Source: Opitutaceae bacterium
GTDB lineage: Bacteria > Verrucomicrobiota > Verrucomicrobiae > Opitutales > Opitutaceae
Assembly (NCBI GenBank): GCA_031266495.1
Contig: JAISAX010000794.1
Location: 1 to 13,577, forward strand
DNA: 13,577 nucleotides
Reading direction: 5' to 3'
Numbering within the stretch: the first letter of the stretch is position 1; each line of letters begins with the position of its first letter. The notes beneath the pieces are model-generated. The model was not told the DNA's origin and made no database searches. It saw only the letters and a program-made list of their open reading frames with translations. The position numbers and the translations under genes are program-made. Below are positions 5,851-13,499 of the stretch, in pieces.

Positions 5851-8800
5851 ATGAAACAAAGACTCCACTCCGCCCTGACCGCCTCTCTTGTCCTCTGCGC
5901 CTGCCTCCTGCCCGTTTCCCTGCTTGCCAACGCAGCCCGCGGATCCCCCCCTCCCCCGCCCGCCGTCGCTGCCGCAACCTTCATCTGGCTCGAAAAGCCA
6001 ACCGCGACCAACTTCCCCGACAATCCCGGCTGGGACATCCTCTCCGAAAAGCGCGCCCCCGCTGTCATGAACGTGAAGGACGCTTCCCGCGCGTCGTCAT
6101 TTTTTATCGAATACACTTTCACCGTTCCCCCTCCCCTCTCCGCCGCTCCCGCCTCCGCCCCTGCCTCCGCCTCCGCAACCGCCCCTGCCGCCGCGCCCTG
6201 GCATCTCTGGGGCCGCACCTACGATCCCGGCTGGTCTTCCCCCGCCCGCTGGCGCCTCGACGACACCCCTTGGCAAACCTGGCAACCCGGACCCGCCGCC
6301 GACCGCTCCGTCTTCAACAAAACCTTTGTCATGCAATGGCACCCGTGGACCACCATCACCACTGCCGCCACCACCGCCGCCGCCCCGCTCGAACTGACTC
6401 CCGGCGAACACCGCATCCGCATCGAACTCACCGGCGTCCGCAAACGCGGCGACATCCCGTTCTTTGTTCTCGACGCCCTTCTCCTCACCCGCAGCGACTT
6501 CACTCCCAAGGGCGCCGACAAACCCGACACCGTCATTGAAAAACAACGACAACTCACCCGCGCCCTCGCCACCCGCCTCCCCGCCGCCGAAGCCGCCGCC
6601 TTCAACGCCCACGCCGACGACATTGCCCGCCGCGCCCTCTCCGAAAACCCCGGAGCGCTTGCTGAATTCACCCCGCTCAACGACGAAATCGACCGCGCCA
6701 TCGAACGCCAGACCCTCATCGCCGCCAACACCCAATCCCCCCTCCACGGCAAAATCACCGGTCTCCGGCTCGCCCCGCCGGACGATTCACCCCCGTCCGG
6801 CACGGAGCGCCGCCTCACCCTCAAAGTCACCTGGAACCGCGCATGGACGGGTTCCCGCCTGTGGCTCGGCTTCACACAAAACCGCGCCCTCTACGCCAGC
6901 CAGCTCCACCCCGCCCCGGCCACCCGCGAACAAACGATCACCACGCTCCTCCCCGCCGGCCTCCCCGCCGGCCACATCACGCTGCAACTCGTCCCCATCG
7001 ACCAACCCGTCGCCACCACGGCCACCGCCACCTTCGACCTCCCCGTCGCCGCCGCCAACACTCCGCCCCTCGCCCGCGCCTGGGGCATTTATCGCGAAAG
7101 CAAAAGCCTCCGCGCCCACCCCTGGCACGTCAGTGACGGCGGCATGATGCTCTGGGACGGCGAGCCTTACCTGCCGGTCGGCGGCATGGTCAACACCAGC
7201 AACACCTGGCGCACCTGGAAAGGCGACCCCGACGACTCCACCATCAACCGCGACGCCACCGCGCTCCTTCGGTCCCAATTCCGCGTCCTGCGCGACTACG
7301 GCATCCGCGACATCTATTTCAATGCCTTCTTTGTCCGCTCCAATCCCGGCGCCCTCGCCGCCACCATCAACGCCGCCGAACAAGCCGGCATGAGATACGG
7401 CCTCCACGTCTCCAGTGTCCCGTCGTATCGGAGCCTTGGATACCATCCCGCCCCGCCGGAGGAAATCCCCGCCGGCGCCACCACCTGGACAATCCGCGCC
7501 ACCACCGACACCGCCGACCTGCGACCCCGGCACCGTGTCCTCTGGGCGCTCTTCGACGAAAACAACACCCTCCAGGAAAAAGGCTCCGGGACGCTCACCC
7601 CCCGACCCGCCGCCACTCCCGACGGCAATCCCGGCGGCAAAGGCCAGAACAAGACCGACCTCACCCTCGACCTCCGCTTCCACGCCGCCGCCACCGGCAA
7701 GCGCACCCTCGTTTACGCCCCCCAACTCGTTGCGAACCGGCAAGACGTAATCGGATACACCGCCGGCCTCGACGACTACATTGCCGACCTCCGTGAAACC
7801 TGCGGAAGCCTTTCCTACGGACCCGGCCTGCGCCTCTGGATCGATCCCTTCCAGAACGAACTCCACGCCCGCCCCGTATCCATTTACACGGACGCCCCCG
7901 TCCGTCGCGCATGGGAACACTGGCTCCATGACCGCTACGGCTCCATCGACGCCCTCAACGCCGCCTGGCAACCCCGCCGCCCCGACTCGCGACTCCAGAA
8001 TTTTTCCCAGGCCACCCGTCTCGTCCCCCTGCGCGAAACCGCGGACACCGTCCACTGGCTCGACATCGAAACCCTCGCCCACCACGCCTTCGCCGGTGGC
8101 AACGGCGGCGGCAACAGTCCCAGCCCCTCCCTCCGCGACTACAAACTCTTTCGCGGCCACCACGCGCAACAAACCATCAGCCGCGTCTCCGACGTCCTCA
8201 AAACCATTGCCAACGTCCCCGTCATCCTGAAGCACAACACCTTTTTCAACGACTGGTTCATCAACCCCGCCCCCGCCGGCGGCCAGGACGGCCTCGGCTA
8301 CGAACCCTACTGTTACGGCGACAGCCTCGCCTACCACAATTCCCTCATCCCCTACGCCCAGGCCATCGCCTCCGGACGCCGCCAGTGGACCCTCGTCACC
8401 GAAACCTCCGCCGCCGCCTTTGACGGACAGAAAAACTACGTCGGCTACCTCGACCGCATCCAGCTCCTCCACGACTTTGACCAGATGCTGAAATTCGGCG
8501 CCAAGGGCATTTACACCTTCGGCTTCGCCTTCGATCCCCCGCGCAACTTCCAGGTCTCCGAACTCCTCCGCGACCCGTGCCAGCTCGAATGGCTCGCCAC
8601 CTGGCAAAAAACCCTCGTCGCCGCGCCCCGCCTCGCCGCCTGGCTCCCCGAAGTCCACGGCTGGTATCCTGCCTACCTGCGCGAACGCGAAATCGTATCC
8701 GGAAAACCACACCCCTATGTCATGCACGGCAACTACACTCAACGCGTCGCGCAGATGCGCATGGCTCCCGACGGACGCTGGATCGTCCCCGCCATGCACC

Positions 8801-10032
8801 TTGATGCGCCGTGGAAAAGCGTCCTTGTCGCCACCGGCCTCCTTACCGCCGCCGAAAGAACCGCTCTCCGCAACGCCCCTCCCTCCCTTTTGAAATACGA
8901 ACTCCCGAATCCGGCTTCTCTGAAATCTGAACTCCCGGATCTGAAATCCCCCGCCCCCCCCTCCCCCGGCGCCGCTCCCGCCGCTCCCGCCACTCCACCG
9001 CTGGACGGTTTTACGGCCAACGGCATCGGCCTCATCCCGCCCGCGCCCGCATGGATGACCCTCGACCAATTCCGCGAAACCATCCTCGGCTACCGTGTAT
9101 TCCAGACCGAATCCCTCAACGGCCACACCCTCCCCGACGGACGCCTCCTCGTCTGGACCTGTGTCGAGCGCAACCGCGCCGACCTTCGCCTCCCTCCCGG
9201 AGCCACCGCCACCAACCTCACCGGCAAGCCCCTCGCGCCCCGGAAAATCTCCGCGCATGAAAACCGCCTCACCCTCAACCGTCCCCCCCGCGAACAAAAA
9301 ACCGGCGACCTCCCCGACTACCTCGCGCACCAGCCCAAAGGCTACCACCACCCCGACACCGGCCAGCCCGAAGCCGCGATCCTCTCCGGTGTAACCGTCG
9401 AACAACTACTCGCCGCGCACGCCCCCGCCTGGCAACGCTGGCTCCCCGCCGGCGTCACCCCCACGCAAGTCGCCGCCTGGCGGGAAGCCGAGCAACCCGA
9501 CGAAACCACCTTCGTCCAGCCCCGCATCGAAGGCTACAGCCGTTACAGCGGACCCGGCGGCGCGGCCATCGGCATGAACACCTATTTCAACCCGCCCGCC
9601 GGCAAAACCTGGCACGCCCGCTACGCGCTCCGGACAACCGGTCCTGGAAATGCAGATACATTCTGGCTGCGCCGCATGGATCACCCGGCCATGGACCTGG
9701 AAATCCGCATCGACGGCAAACGCGCCGGCACGATTCCCGCCGCCGAAAAACCCTCCGACGCCCTGCATCTCAATCCGTGGAATGCCGGCATTGGCGTCAA
9801 CAACATGACAGTCGGCTGGCACCGCCTTGCCCTCTCCCCCCCCCTCCCCCCCGGCGCGCACCAGCTTGAAATCATTGCGCGTCCCGGCGACACGGGCGCG
9901 CTCAAGGCCGACACGCAACTACTCGGCGGCCAATCCGACGCCGCCACAGAAGCCGAAGCCGCCGCCATCACCGGCCTTCAATGCGTCCAGATCGACGCCC
10001 TCATGCTGACGAGACAGGAATCCATTCCCTGA
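5851..10032 (+). CDS. Secreted GH42-like glycoside hydrolase, multidomain
   Basis: A 1393-residue exported enzyme. Residues 1-28 form a signal peptide (MKQR, hydrophobic core, ...LLANA). ATG 5851 is chosen because it gives this signal; an in-frame TTG at 5800 would run through the operator. Domains: an N-terminal beta-sandwich (about 35-225, interrupted by an Ala/Pro-rich segment at 91-116), a helical stretch and a second beta region (to ~405), then a TIM-barrel-like catalytic part (about 408-945). The latter contains MMLWDGEPYLPVGGM (from 431) and WEHWLHDRYGSIDALNAAW (688-706), a phrase typical of GH42. The likely acid/base is Glu670 (DPFQNE) and the likely nucleophile Glu851 (TLVTETS), as in clan GH-A. 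Then come a Pro-rich insert (about 1013-1040) encoded by degenerate heptamers and a C-terminal beta-sandwich (about 1226-1393). The N- and C-terminal sandwiches end alike (DALLLTR, DALMLTR), suggesting a duplicated carbohydrate-binding module. The substrate is unknown; family assignment rests on motifs only. Confidence 0.82.
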   Translation: MKQRLHSALTASLVLCACLLPVSLLANAARGSPPPPPAVAAATFIWLEKPTATNFPDNPGWDILSEKRAPAVMNVKDASRASSFFIEYTFTVPPPLSAAPASAPASASATAPAAAPWHLWGRTYDPGWSSPARWRLDDTPWQTWQPGPAADRSVFNKTFVMQWHPWTTITTAATTAAAPLELTPGEHRIRIELTGVRKRGDIPFFVLDALLLTRSDFTPKGADKPDTVIEKQRQLTRALATRLPAAEAAAFNAHADDIARRALSENPGALAEFTPLNDEIDRAIERQTLIAANTQSPLHGKITGLRLAPPDDSPPSGTERRLTLKVTWNRAWTGSRLWLGFTQNRALYASQLHPAPATREQTITTLLPAGLPAGHITLQLVPIDQPVATTATATFDLPVAAANTPPLARAWGIYRESKSLRAHPWHVSDGGMMLWDGEPYLPVGGMVNTSNTWRTWKGDPDDSTINRDATALLRSQFRVLRDYGIRDIYFNAFFVRSNPGALAATINAAEQAGMRYGLHVSSVPSYRSLGYHPAPPEEIPAGATTWTIRATTDTADLRPRHRVLWALFDENNTLQEKGSGTLTPRPAATPDGNPGGKGQNKTDLTLDLRFHAAATGKRTLVYAPQLVANRQDVIGYTAGLDDYIADLRETCGSLSYGPGLRLWIDPFQNELHARPVSIYTDAPVRRAWEHWLHDRYGSIDALNAAWQPRRPDSRLQNFSQATRLVPLRETADTVHWLDIETLAHHAFAGGNGGGNSPSPSLRDYKLFRGHHAQQTISRVSDVLKTIANVPVILKHNTFFNDWFINPAPAGGQDGLGYEPYCYGDSLAYHNSLIPYAQAIASGRRQWTLVTETSAAAFDGQKNYVGYLDRIQLLHDFDQMLKFGAKGIYTFGFAFDPPRNFQVSELLRDPCQLEWLATWQKTLVAAPRLAAWLPEVHGWYPAYLREREIVSGKPHPYVMHGNYTQRVAQMRMAPDGRWIVPAMHLDAPWKSVLVATGLLTAAERTALRNAPPSLLKYELPNPASLKSELPDLKSPAPPSPGAAPAAPATPPLDGFTANGIGLIPPAPAWMTLDQFRETILGYRVFQTESLNGHTLPDGRLLVWTCVERNRADLRLPPGATATNLTGKPLAPRKISAHENRLTLNRPPREQKTGDLPDYLAHQPKGYHHPDTGQPEAAILSGVTVEQLLAAHAPAWQRWLPAGVTPTQVAAWREAEQPDETTFVQPRIEGYSRYSGPGGAAIGMNTYFNPPAGKTWHARYALRTTGPGNADTFWLRRMDHPAMDLEIRIDGKRAGTIPAAEKPSDALHLNPWNAGIGVNNMTVGWHRLALSPPLPPGAHQLEIIARPGDTGALKADTQLLGGQSDAATEAEAAAITGLQCVQIDALMLTRQESIP
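8889..8950 (+). repeat. Degenerate heptamer array inside the hydrolase gene
   Basis: Units TTTGAAA, TACGAAC, TCCCGAA and TCCGGCT, then after two bases TCTGAAA, TCTGAAC, TCCCGGA and TCTGAAA. Seven is not a multiple of three, so the encoded peptide (KYELPNPASLKSELPDLKSP) is only loosely repetitive. The array falls in a Pro/Ala-rich linker between the catalytic part and the C-terminal region, where an insertion would be tolerated. Confidence 0.6.
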
Positions 10033-10103
10033 CATGTTTCTGATGAGGAAAGCCATTTCTTCCGCTGGATGCCGGATCACATACATGGTGTAATGACGAG
10101 GAT

Positions 10104-11174
10104 ATGACAATGACTACAGTTTCACGGAAATCATGGAGGGACATGCAGCCGGTGATCTCCGCCGCCTTGAGCACACTTGAGGCTGCGCAGCTTGGGGAAG
10201 GACGATATGCAAGGTGGTTGGGAAAAGAGAGCGAGCGTCGGGACGCTGACGGAGCCACGCTCAATCCTTACGGATGTGCGGACGCGGCCAACATCCTTTA
10301 TACGCTGGGACTCTTCCCGGCCAATCTTCGGGAACGGAACGAATGGGTGCGGACGTTGCAGGAAATGCAGGATGCGGAGTCGGGGCTTTTTCATGAGGGC
10401 ACGCATCACACCTGTCATGTGACCGCGCATTGCACGGCGGCGCTTGAGTTGTTTGACGCGCGTCCATTGTATCCACTGCGCGAATGGGAGCGTCTGGATG
10501 CTCGCGGCGAACTGGAACGTTTTCTGGATGAACTCGATTGGGAAAAAGACCCGTGGAATGCCTCTCATCAGGGAGCCGGAGTTTATGCCGCGCGGGTCAT
10601 CACCGGCGAGGCATCATCAGAATGGGAAACCCGATACTTCGCCTGGCTGTGGCGCGAGGCCGACGGGGTATCCGGATTTTGGAGACGCGGTACGGTCGGC
10701 GCGACGGGCGGGGAAACAAAGTCGGGATCGGGAACGAAACCGCTGTTTCACCACCTGGCGGGATCCTTTCACTACCTGTTCAACCACGAACACGCGCGCC
10801 GCCCGCTGCGGTTTCCCGAGGCGATGATCGATTCGTGTTTGCGAATCCGGCGCGAGAACCTGTGGCCTGCGCTGGCGACCGTCGTGAGTTTTTCGGACAT
10901 CGACTGGGTCTATTGTCTGACACGGGCCGTTCGCCAGTGCGGTCACCGTTTTGGCGAGGTGCATGTGGCTTTGCACGAATTCGCGATGGATTACTGCGAC
11001 TTCCTGTCGGGGCTTGTGAGAATCGCGGAAGAACGCAGGACACCGCCGTTTGAGGACATGCACATGCTTTTCGGGGCGCTTTGTGCGCTGGCCGAGTTGC
11101 AAACGGCATTGCCTGGCGTGATTCGCACAAAAAACCCCTTGCGCCTGGTATTGGATCGCAGGCCGTTCATCTAG
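10104..11174 (+). CDS. Uncharacterised mainly helical 356-residue protein
   Basis: I do not recognise a named family. The ORF is complete, without signal peptide or membrane segment. Repeated phrases of the kind AANILYTLGLFP, EWVRTLQEMQDAESGLF, TAHCTAALELFD and GAGVYAARVI look like the paired helices of an alpha/alpha-toroid, as in terpenoid-cyclase-like folds and some polysaccharide-processing enzymes. A His/Cys cluster (HHTCHVTAHC, 101-110), HQGAG (155-159) and HHLAGSFHYLFNHEH (216-230) could line an active site or bind metal. A GAGG-like purine stretch (GACGAGG before 10104) fits ATG 10110 better than ATG 10104, so the start is uncertain by two codons. It follows the hydrolase on the same strand after 71 bp and is probably cotranscribed, which suggests a role in handling the same substrate. 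Its base usage is less C-rich than that of the hydrolase. Confidence 0.85.
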   Translation: MTMTTVSRKSWRDMQPVISAALSTLEAAQLGEGRYARWLGKESERRDADGATLNPYGCADAANILYTLGLFPANLRERNEWVRTLQEMQDAESGLFHEGTHHTCHVTAHCTAALELFDARPLYPLREWERLDARGELERFLDELDWEKDPWNASHQGAGVYAARVITGEASSEWETRYFAWLWREADGVSGFWRRGTVGATGGETKSGSGTKPLFHHLAGSFHYLFNHEHARRPLRFPEAMIDSCLRIRRENLWPALATVVSFSDIDWVYCLTRAVRQCGHRFGEVHVALHEFAMDYCDFLSGLVRIAEERRTPPFEDMHMLFGALCALAELQTALPGVIRTKNPLRLVLDRRPFI

Positions 11175-11329
11175 TCCGCCTTGTTTACCGAATGGAGCGA
11201 CGGTTCCAGCCTCTCGCCAGTCTTGGTCGTGTTGGGAAAAGTAATCCGATGCCTTCGTCATGGGCGCCAATTGGCCGGGGCTTGCATCTTTTCCCGCCCA
11301 GGCCGCAGGCAGCGGCACTTGTATCCTTT
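11175..11329. other. Convergent intergenic region with weak hairpin
   Basis: This lies between the ends of two convergent genes. GCCGC (11302-11306) and GCGGC (11312-11316) form a small stem, followed on the plus strand within 15 bases by TTTTT. It could be a weak terminator for the plus-strand gene. A palindrome GCCAATTGGC occurs at 11266-11275. Nothing else is seen. Confidence 0.3.
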
Positions 11330-11968
11330 TTATGGATAACTGCCTGCGCGCCACTCCGTGCCCGGCACGGCGCGCGCTCGCCCGTTCCAGTCGAGCACAT
11401 TCATCGCCCGGCCTCCCGAATGAGGCAGACCGCCACTGCCGGCCCACTTCGTTTTATTCGGCCAGGTGCACCACACGAGCGATGGATAAGGATCATTGGC
11501 GTCACGCCTCTCTGTCTGCCGCGGATCAGGTTCGTATCCACCATTACTATACCAGTATTGAAGCTCGGTTGGTCCGAGCATCTGGCGCAACACCACAACC
11601 GGACACGATGTCATCGCCATGTTGTCAAGATACGGATCCAAAGCTTTGTTTCCCTGTGAGCTTCCATAGTGATCCTTGCCCTCGTTGTACCAACGGACCG
11701 GGAGAAACCGGGTGGTCGCCGTGCCATGGCTGAGTGGAGCCGGCCACTTGCCCTTGTTGTCGTTCGCATAGAGAGTGAGCGCCACATAAACCTGCCGAAG
11801 ATTGGAAATGCACACGGCGTCGCGCGCCCGCTTGCGGACGCTGCCGATGACTCCAAGTATCAAACCGGCCAATACTCCGGTAATGGCAATCACCGTGAGC
11901 AACTCGATCAGCGTGAAGCCGCGACGGGAAAGGGTCGCGGCACGGGATGTGTTGAAAACCGGATACAT
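11330..11968 (-). CDS. Type IV pilin-like / pseudopilin (prepilin N-terminal methylation) protein
   Basis: A 212-residue protein with a class III signal. MYPVFNTSRAATLSRRG is followed by FTLIELLTVIAITGVLAGLI, so prepilin peptidase should cut after Gly17 and leave Phe18 with Glu22 at mature position +5. The hydrophobic helix (18-40) anchors it in the inner membrane before assembly. A globular region follows, with conserved Cys residues and HSGGRAMNVLDWNGRA near the end. This resembles the H-X9-DG motif of Planctomycetes/Verrucomicrobia DUF1559-like pseudopilins, but with altered spacing and NG in place of DG. ATG 11968 is chosen because an upstream start would translate the (GT)n and poly-G tracts. 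It lies about 100 bp downstream of the PEP-CTERM-like gene on the same strand. Confidence 0.88.
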   Translation of the reverse strand: MYPVFNTSRAATLSRRGFTLIELLTVIAITGVLAGLILGVIGSVRKRARDAVCISNLRQVYVALTLYANDNKGKWPAPLSHGTATTRFLPVRWYNEGKDHYGSSQGNKALDPYLDNMAMTSCPVVVLRQMLGPTELQYWYSNGGYEPDPRQTERRDANDPYPSLVWCTWPNKTKWAGSGGLPHSGGRAMNVLDWNGRARAVPGTEWRAGSYP

Positions 11969-11980
11969 GGCGTGGCGGCA

Positions 11981-12050
11981 GTGTGTGTGTGTGTGTGTGG
12001 GGGGGGGGGGGGTGGGGGGGGGGGGGGGGGGGGGGGCCCCCCCCCGCCCC
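11981..12050. repeat. Compound simple-sequence tract: (GT)9, G14, G23, C9
   Basis: On the plus strand (GT)9 (11981-11998) runs into G14 (11999-12012), one T, G23 (12014-12036), C9 (12037-12045), then G and C4. It begins 12 bases upstream of the pseudopilin start codon and lies after the stop of the preceding gene, so it forms most of the intergenic leader. The G/C part can fold into a very stable hairpin. Confidence 0.85.
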
Positions 12051-12069
12051 GCCATGTCGCGAAGGTGGT

Positions 12070-13380
12070 TTAGCGGCAACGACGCTGGCGCATGCCCCGT
12101 GCTACAACAATGGATACACAACCAGTCAGAAGAGACCAGGTTGAGAGTTCCGGGACCACCGTGGTCACAAATTTGAGTTCCGTGCCGGAAAGCGTGAACA
12201 CGCCCGACAACCCCTCGGCGAGATTGACGGCGGAAAAATCCCCTGTATCAAATCCGACACCGACCACCGAGCTGAGTATAAAGGATTCTCCGGCAGACCC
12301 CGTGCCACCAAAATCAAATATATAATTGCCGCCGGACCCCTTCACAAGGCTGGCAATAGAGAGATTCCGGGCGCCGTCATCGAGCGAATAAGCGAGCACG
12401 GCACCCTCATTCAAAGTCACCGACTCCACCGACCCGGCCCCCCCCAGTGTCCCGCCGGAAGCCACGACAACCGACCCGGCCAGCGACCCGTCAACGACGA
12501 GCTTGCCCGCATTGACCGAATAAACAAAACCGTCCGCCCCGGAATCGCCTCCGGTCAACGTCAAGGTTCCAGCACCTCTCTTTATCAATACCGCCGACCC
12601 CGCTCCGGTTTTTTCGAACACTCCTGCCCAGGCGGTGTTTGTTGCCTGATCCACGACCAGTGTCGTGGTCTGGTTGATACTGGTCCCGAAGCGCAACGCT
12701 CCGCCCGAACCTTGCAGTTCTCCGACAATATAGGTGTTGGAGAATTCCGCGGTCGCGCCCAGCTCCATGCGGGCGCCATCAATCCTGAGCCTGGTTGCGG
12801 TGCTCACGGCCGACACCGCCTGGATCTGCACACGATTCCTGTCTGCCACGCCCGCCGCCGCGCTGGTGGCGATTGTCCCCGCCCAGGCGCTCGTTCCGGC
12901 AAGCCGCAAAAACGAACCGTTGGTCGCATTGCTGGTGGACGTTGTTGCCAATATCAGAGTGCCCGAACCTCCGCCTGTGATTTCCAGGATGCGGGTGGCG
13001 GTGGTGTTGCTGGCCGCATTGACAAGGGTAGCCGTCCCCTGGATGGCCAGTGTATTCACGGAGACGAGCTGACTATTGGGAGCCAGGTCGATCTGTGCAT
13101 CATCCACATTGATCACGGCGGAATAACCATTCGTCCAGCGTTGGTCCATCGGGCCGCCGTCCGATGCCGACCAGTAGGAGGCAGGGTTGCCGCCAGCGAT
13201 CCACTGCTTGCTCCCGGCTGTCCAGTAGAGAACGTCTGTTGATTGGGCCAACAGCGGGGAGACGGGAAGACCGCACGCGATGACGCCGATGACGCCCGCA
13301 GAGAGCGCGGTGCGGGAGGTGCGGGAGGTACGGGAGGTACGGGAGATGAGGGTTGTTTTTTTCATTTTCCGGGAATTCAT
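12070..13380 (-). CDS. Exported beta-strand-repeat protein with PEP-CTERM-like sorting signal
   Basis: A 436-residue protein. The N-terminus has basic residues, four Ser-Arg-Thr repeats and a hydrophobic core (ALSAGVIGVIACGLPVSPLLA, 25-45), so it is exported. The body is Gly/Ala/Ser/Thr-rich beta-helix-like sequence. Residues 250-317 (WAGVFEKTGAGSAVLIKRGAGTLTLTGG ... SVNAGKLVVDGSLAGSVVVASGGTLGGAGSV) match the autotransporter-associated beta-strand repeat style. No C-terminal beta-barrel is present. The tail, VPELSTWSLLTG (409-420), a hydrophobic stretch and RQRRCR, resembles a PEP-CTERM signal with Leu in place of the second Pro. This would direct it to an exosortase and the cell surface. ATG 13380 is used; ATG 13365 (MKKTT) is a reasonable alternative. 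A LacI-type palindrome lies 8 bp upstream of 13380. The pseudopilin gene follows on the same strand. Confidence 0.85.
   Translation of the reverse strand: MNSRKMKKTTLISRTSRTSRTSRTALSAGVIGVIACGLPVSPLLAQSTDVLYWTAGSKQWIAGGNPASYWSASDGGPMDQRWTNGYSAVINVDDAQIDLAPNSQLVSVNTLAIQGTATLVNAASNTTATRILEITGGGSGTLILATTSTSNATNGSFLRLAGTSAWAGTIATSAAAGVADRNRVQIQAVSAVSTATRLRIDGARMELGATAEFSNTYIVGELQGSGGALRFGTSINQTTTLVVDQATNTAWAGVFEKTGAGSAVLIKRGAGTLTLTGGDSGADGFVYSVNAGKLVVDGSLAGSVVVASGGTLGGAGSVESVTLNEGAVLAYSLDDGARNLSIASLVKGSGGNYIFDFGGTGSAGESFILSSVVGVGFDTGDFSAVNLAEGLSGVFTLSGTELKFVTTVVPELSTWSLLTGCVSIVVARGMRQRRCR
13279..13347 (-). repeat. 9-bp tandem repeats in signal-peptide coding region
   Basis: GATGACGCC occurs twice (13279-13296, encoding Gly-Val-Ile twice). 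A second array has GCGGGAGGT twice, ACGGGAGGT and ACGGGAGAT (13312-13347), encoding mostly Ser-Arg-Thr repeats. Because the unit is three codons, copy number can change without a frameshift, lengthening the basic region or the hydrophobic core of the signal peptide. Confidence 0.8.
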
Positions 13381-13387
13381 AGTGATA

Positions 13388-13405
13388 TCTTCAAACGTTT
13401 GAAGA
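13388..13405. promoter_or_regulatory. LacI-type operator palindrome
   Basis: TCTTCAAACGTTTGAAGA is a perfect 18-bp palindrome with a central CG. Its core TTCAAACGTTTGAA is identical to that at 5807-5820. It ends 8 bp before the ATG at 13380 of the exported beta-strand-repeat gene. A -10-like GATAAT is seen on the minus strand at 13432-13427, which would put the palindrome just after the transcription start, but no good -35 accompanies it. Confidence 0.75.
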
Positions 13406-13499
13406 CTGGGATTGTTTCACGTCCTCATTATCGATCTACAATTCTTTTTTTGATGGATACGTTATGTATAAAGAGAAGCCCGGGACGGCATCCATGAGG

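Noticed and set aside
5851..5910. Lipoprotein signal in the hydrolase (Cys16 or Cys18)
   Set aside because: The residues before the cysteines (LVL, LCA) do not fit a lipobox well, whereas LLANA is a good signal peptidase I site.
5684..5977. Longer esterase with an upstream start
   Set aside because: The extension would cover the heptamer array, the operator and the start of the divergent hydrolase, and gives Arg/Gly-rich sequence with no signal peptide.
6787..9405. Long open frame antisense to the hydrolase gene (about 872 residues)
   Set aside because: Its product is a low-complexity Gly/Val/Glu/Ala-rich sequence without domains, as expected opposite a gene with C-rich third positions. The plus-strand protein has a signal peptide and enzyme motifs.
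11969..12121. Longer pseudopilin with an upstream start
   Set aside because: The extra residues would be Pro runs and Thr-His repeats encoded by the poly-G and GT tracts; the prepilin leader is complete from ATG 11968.
12070..13380. Classical type V autotransporter
   Set aside because: No C-terminal outer-membrane beta-barrel is present; the protein ends in a PEP-CTERM-like tail. Only the passenger-type repeat is shared.
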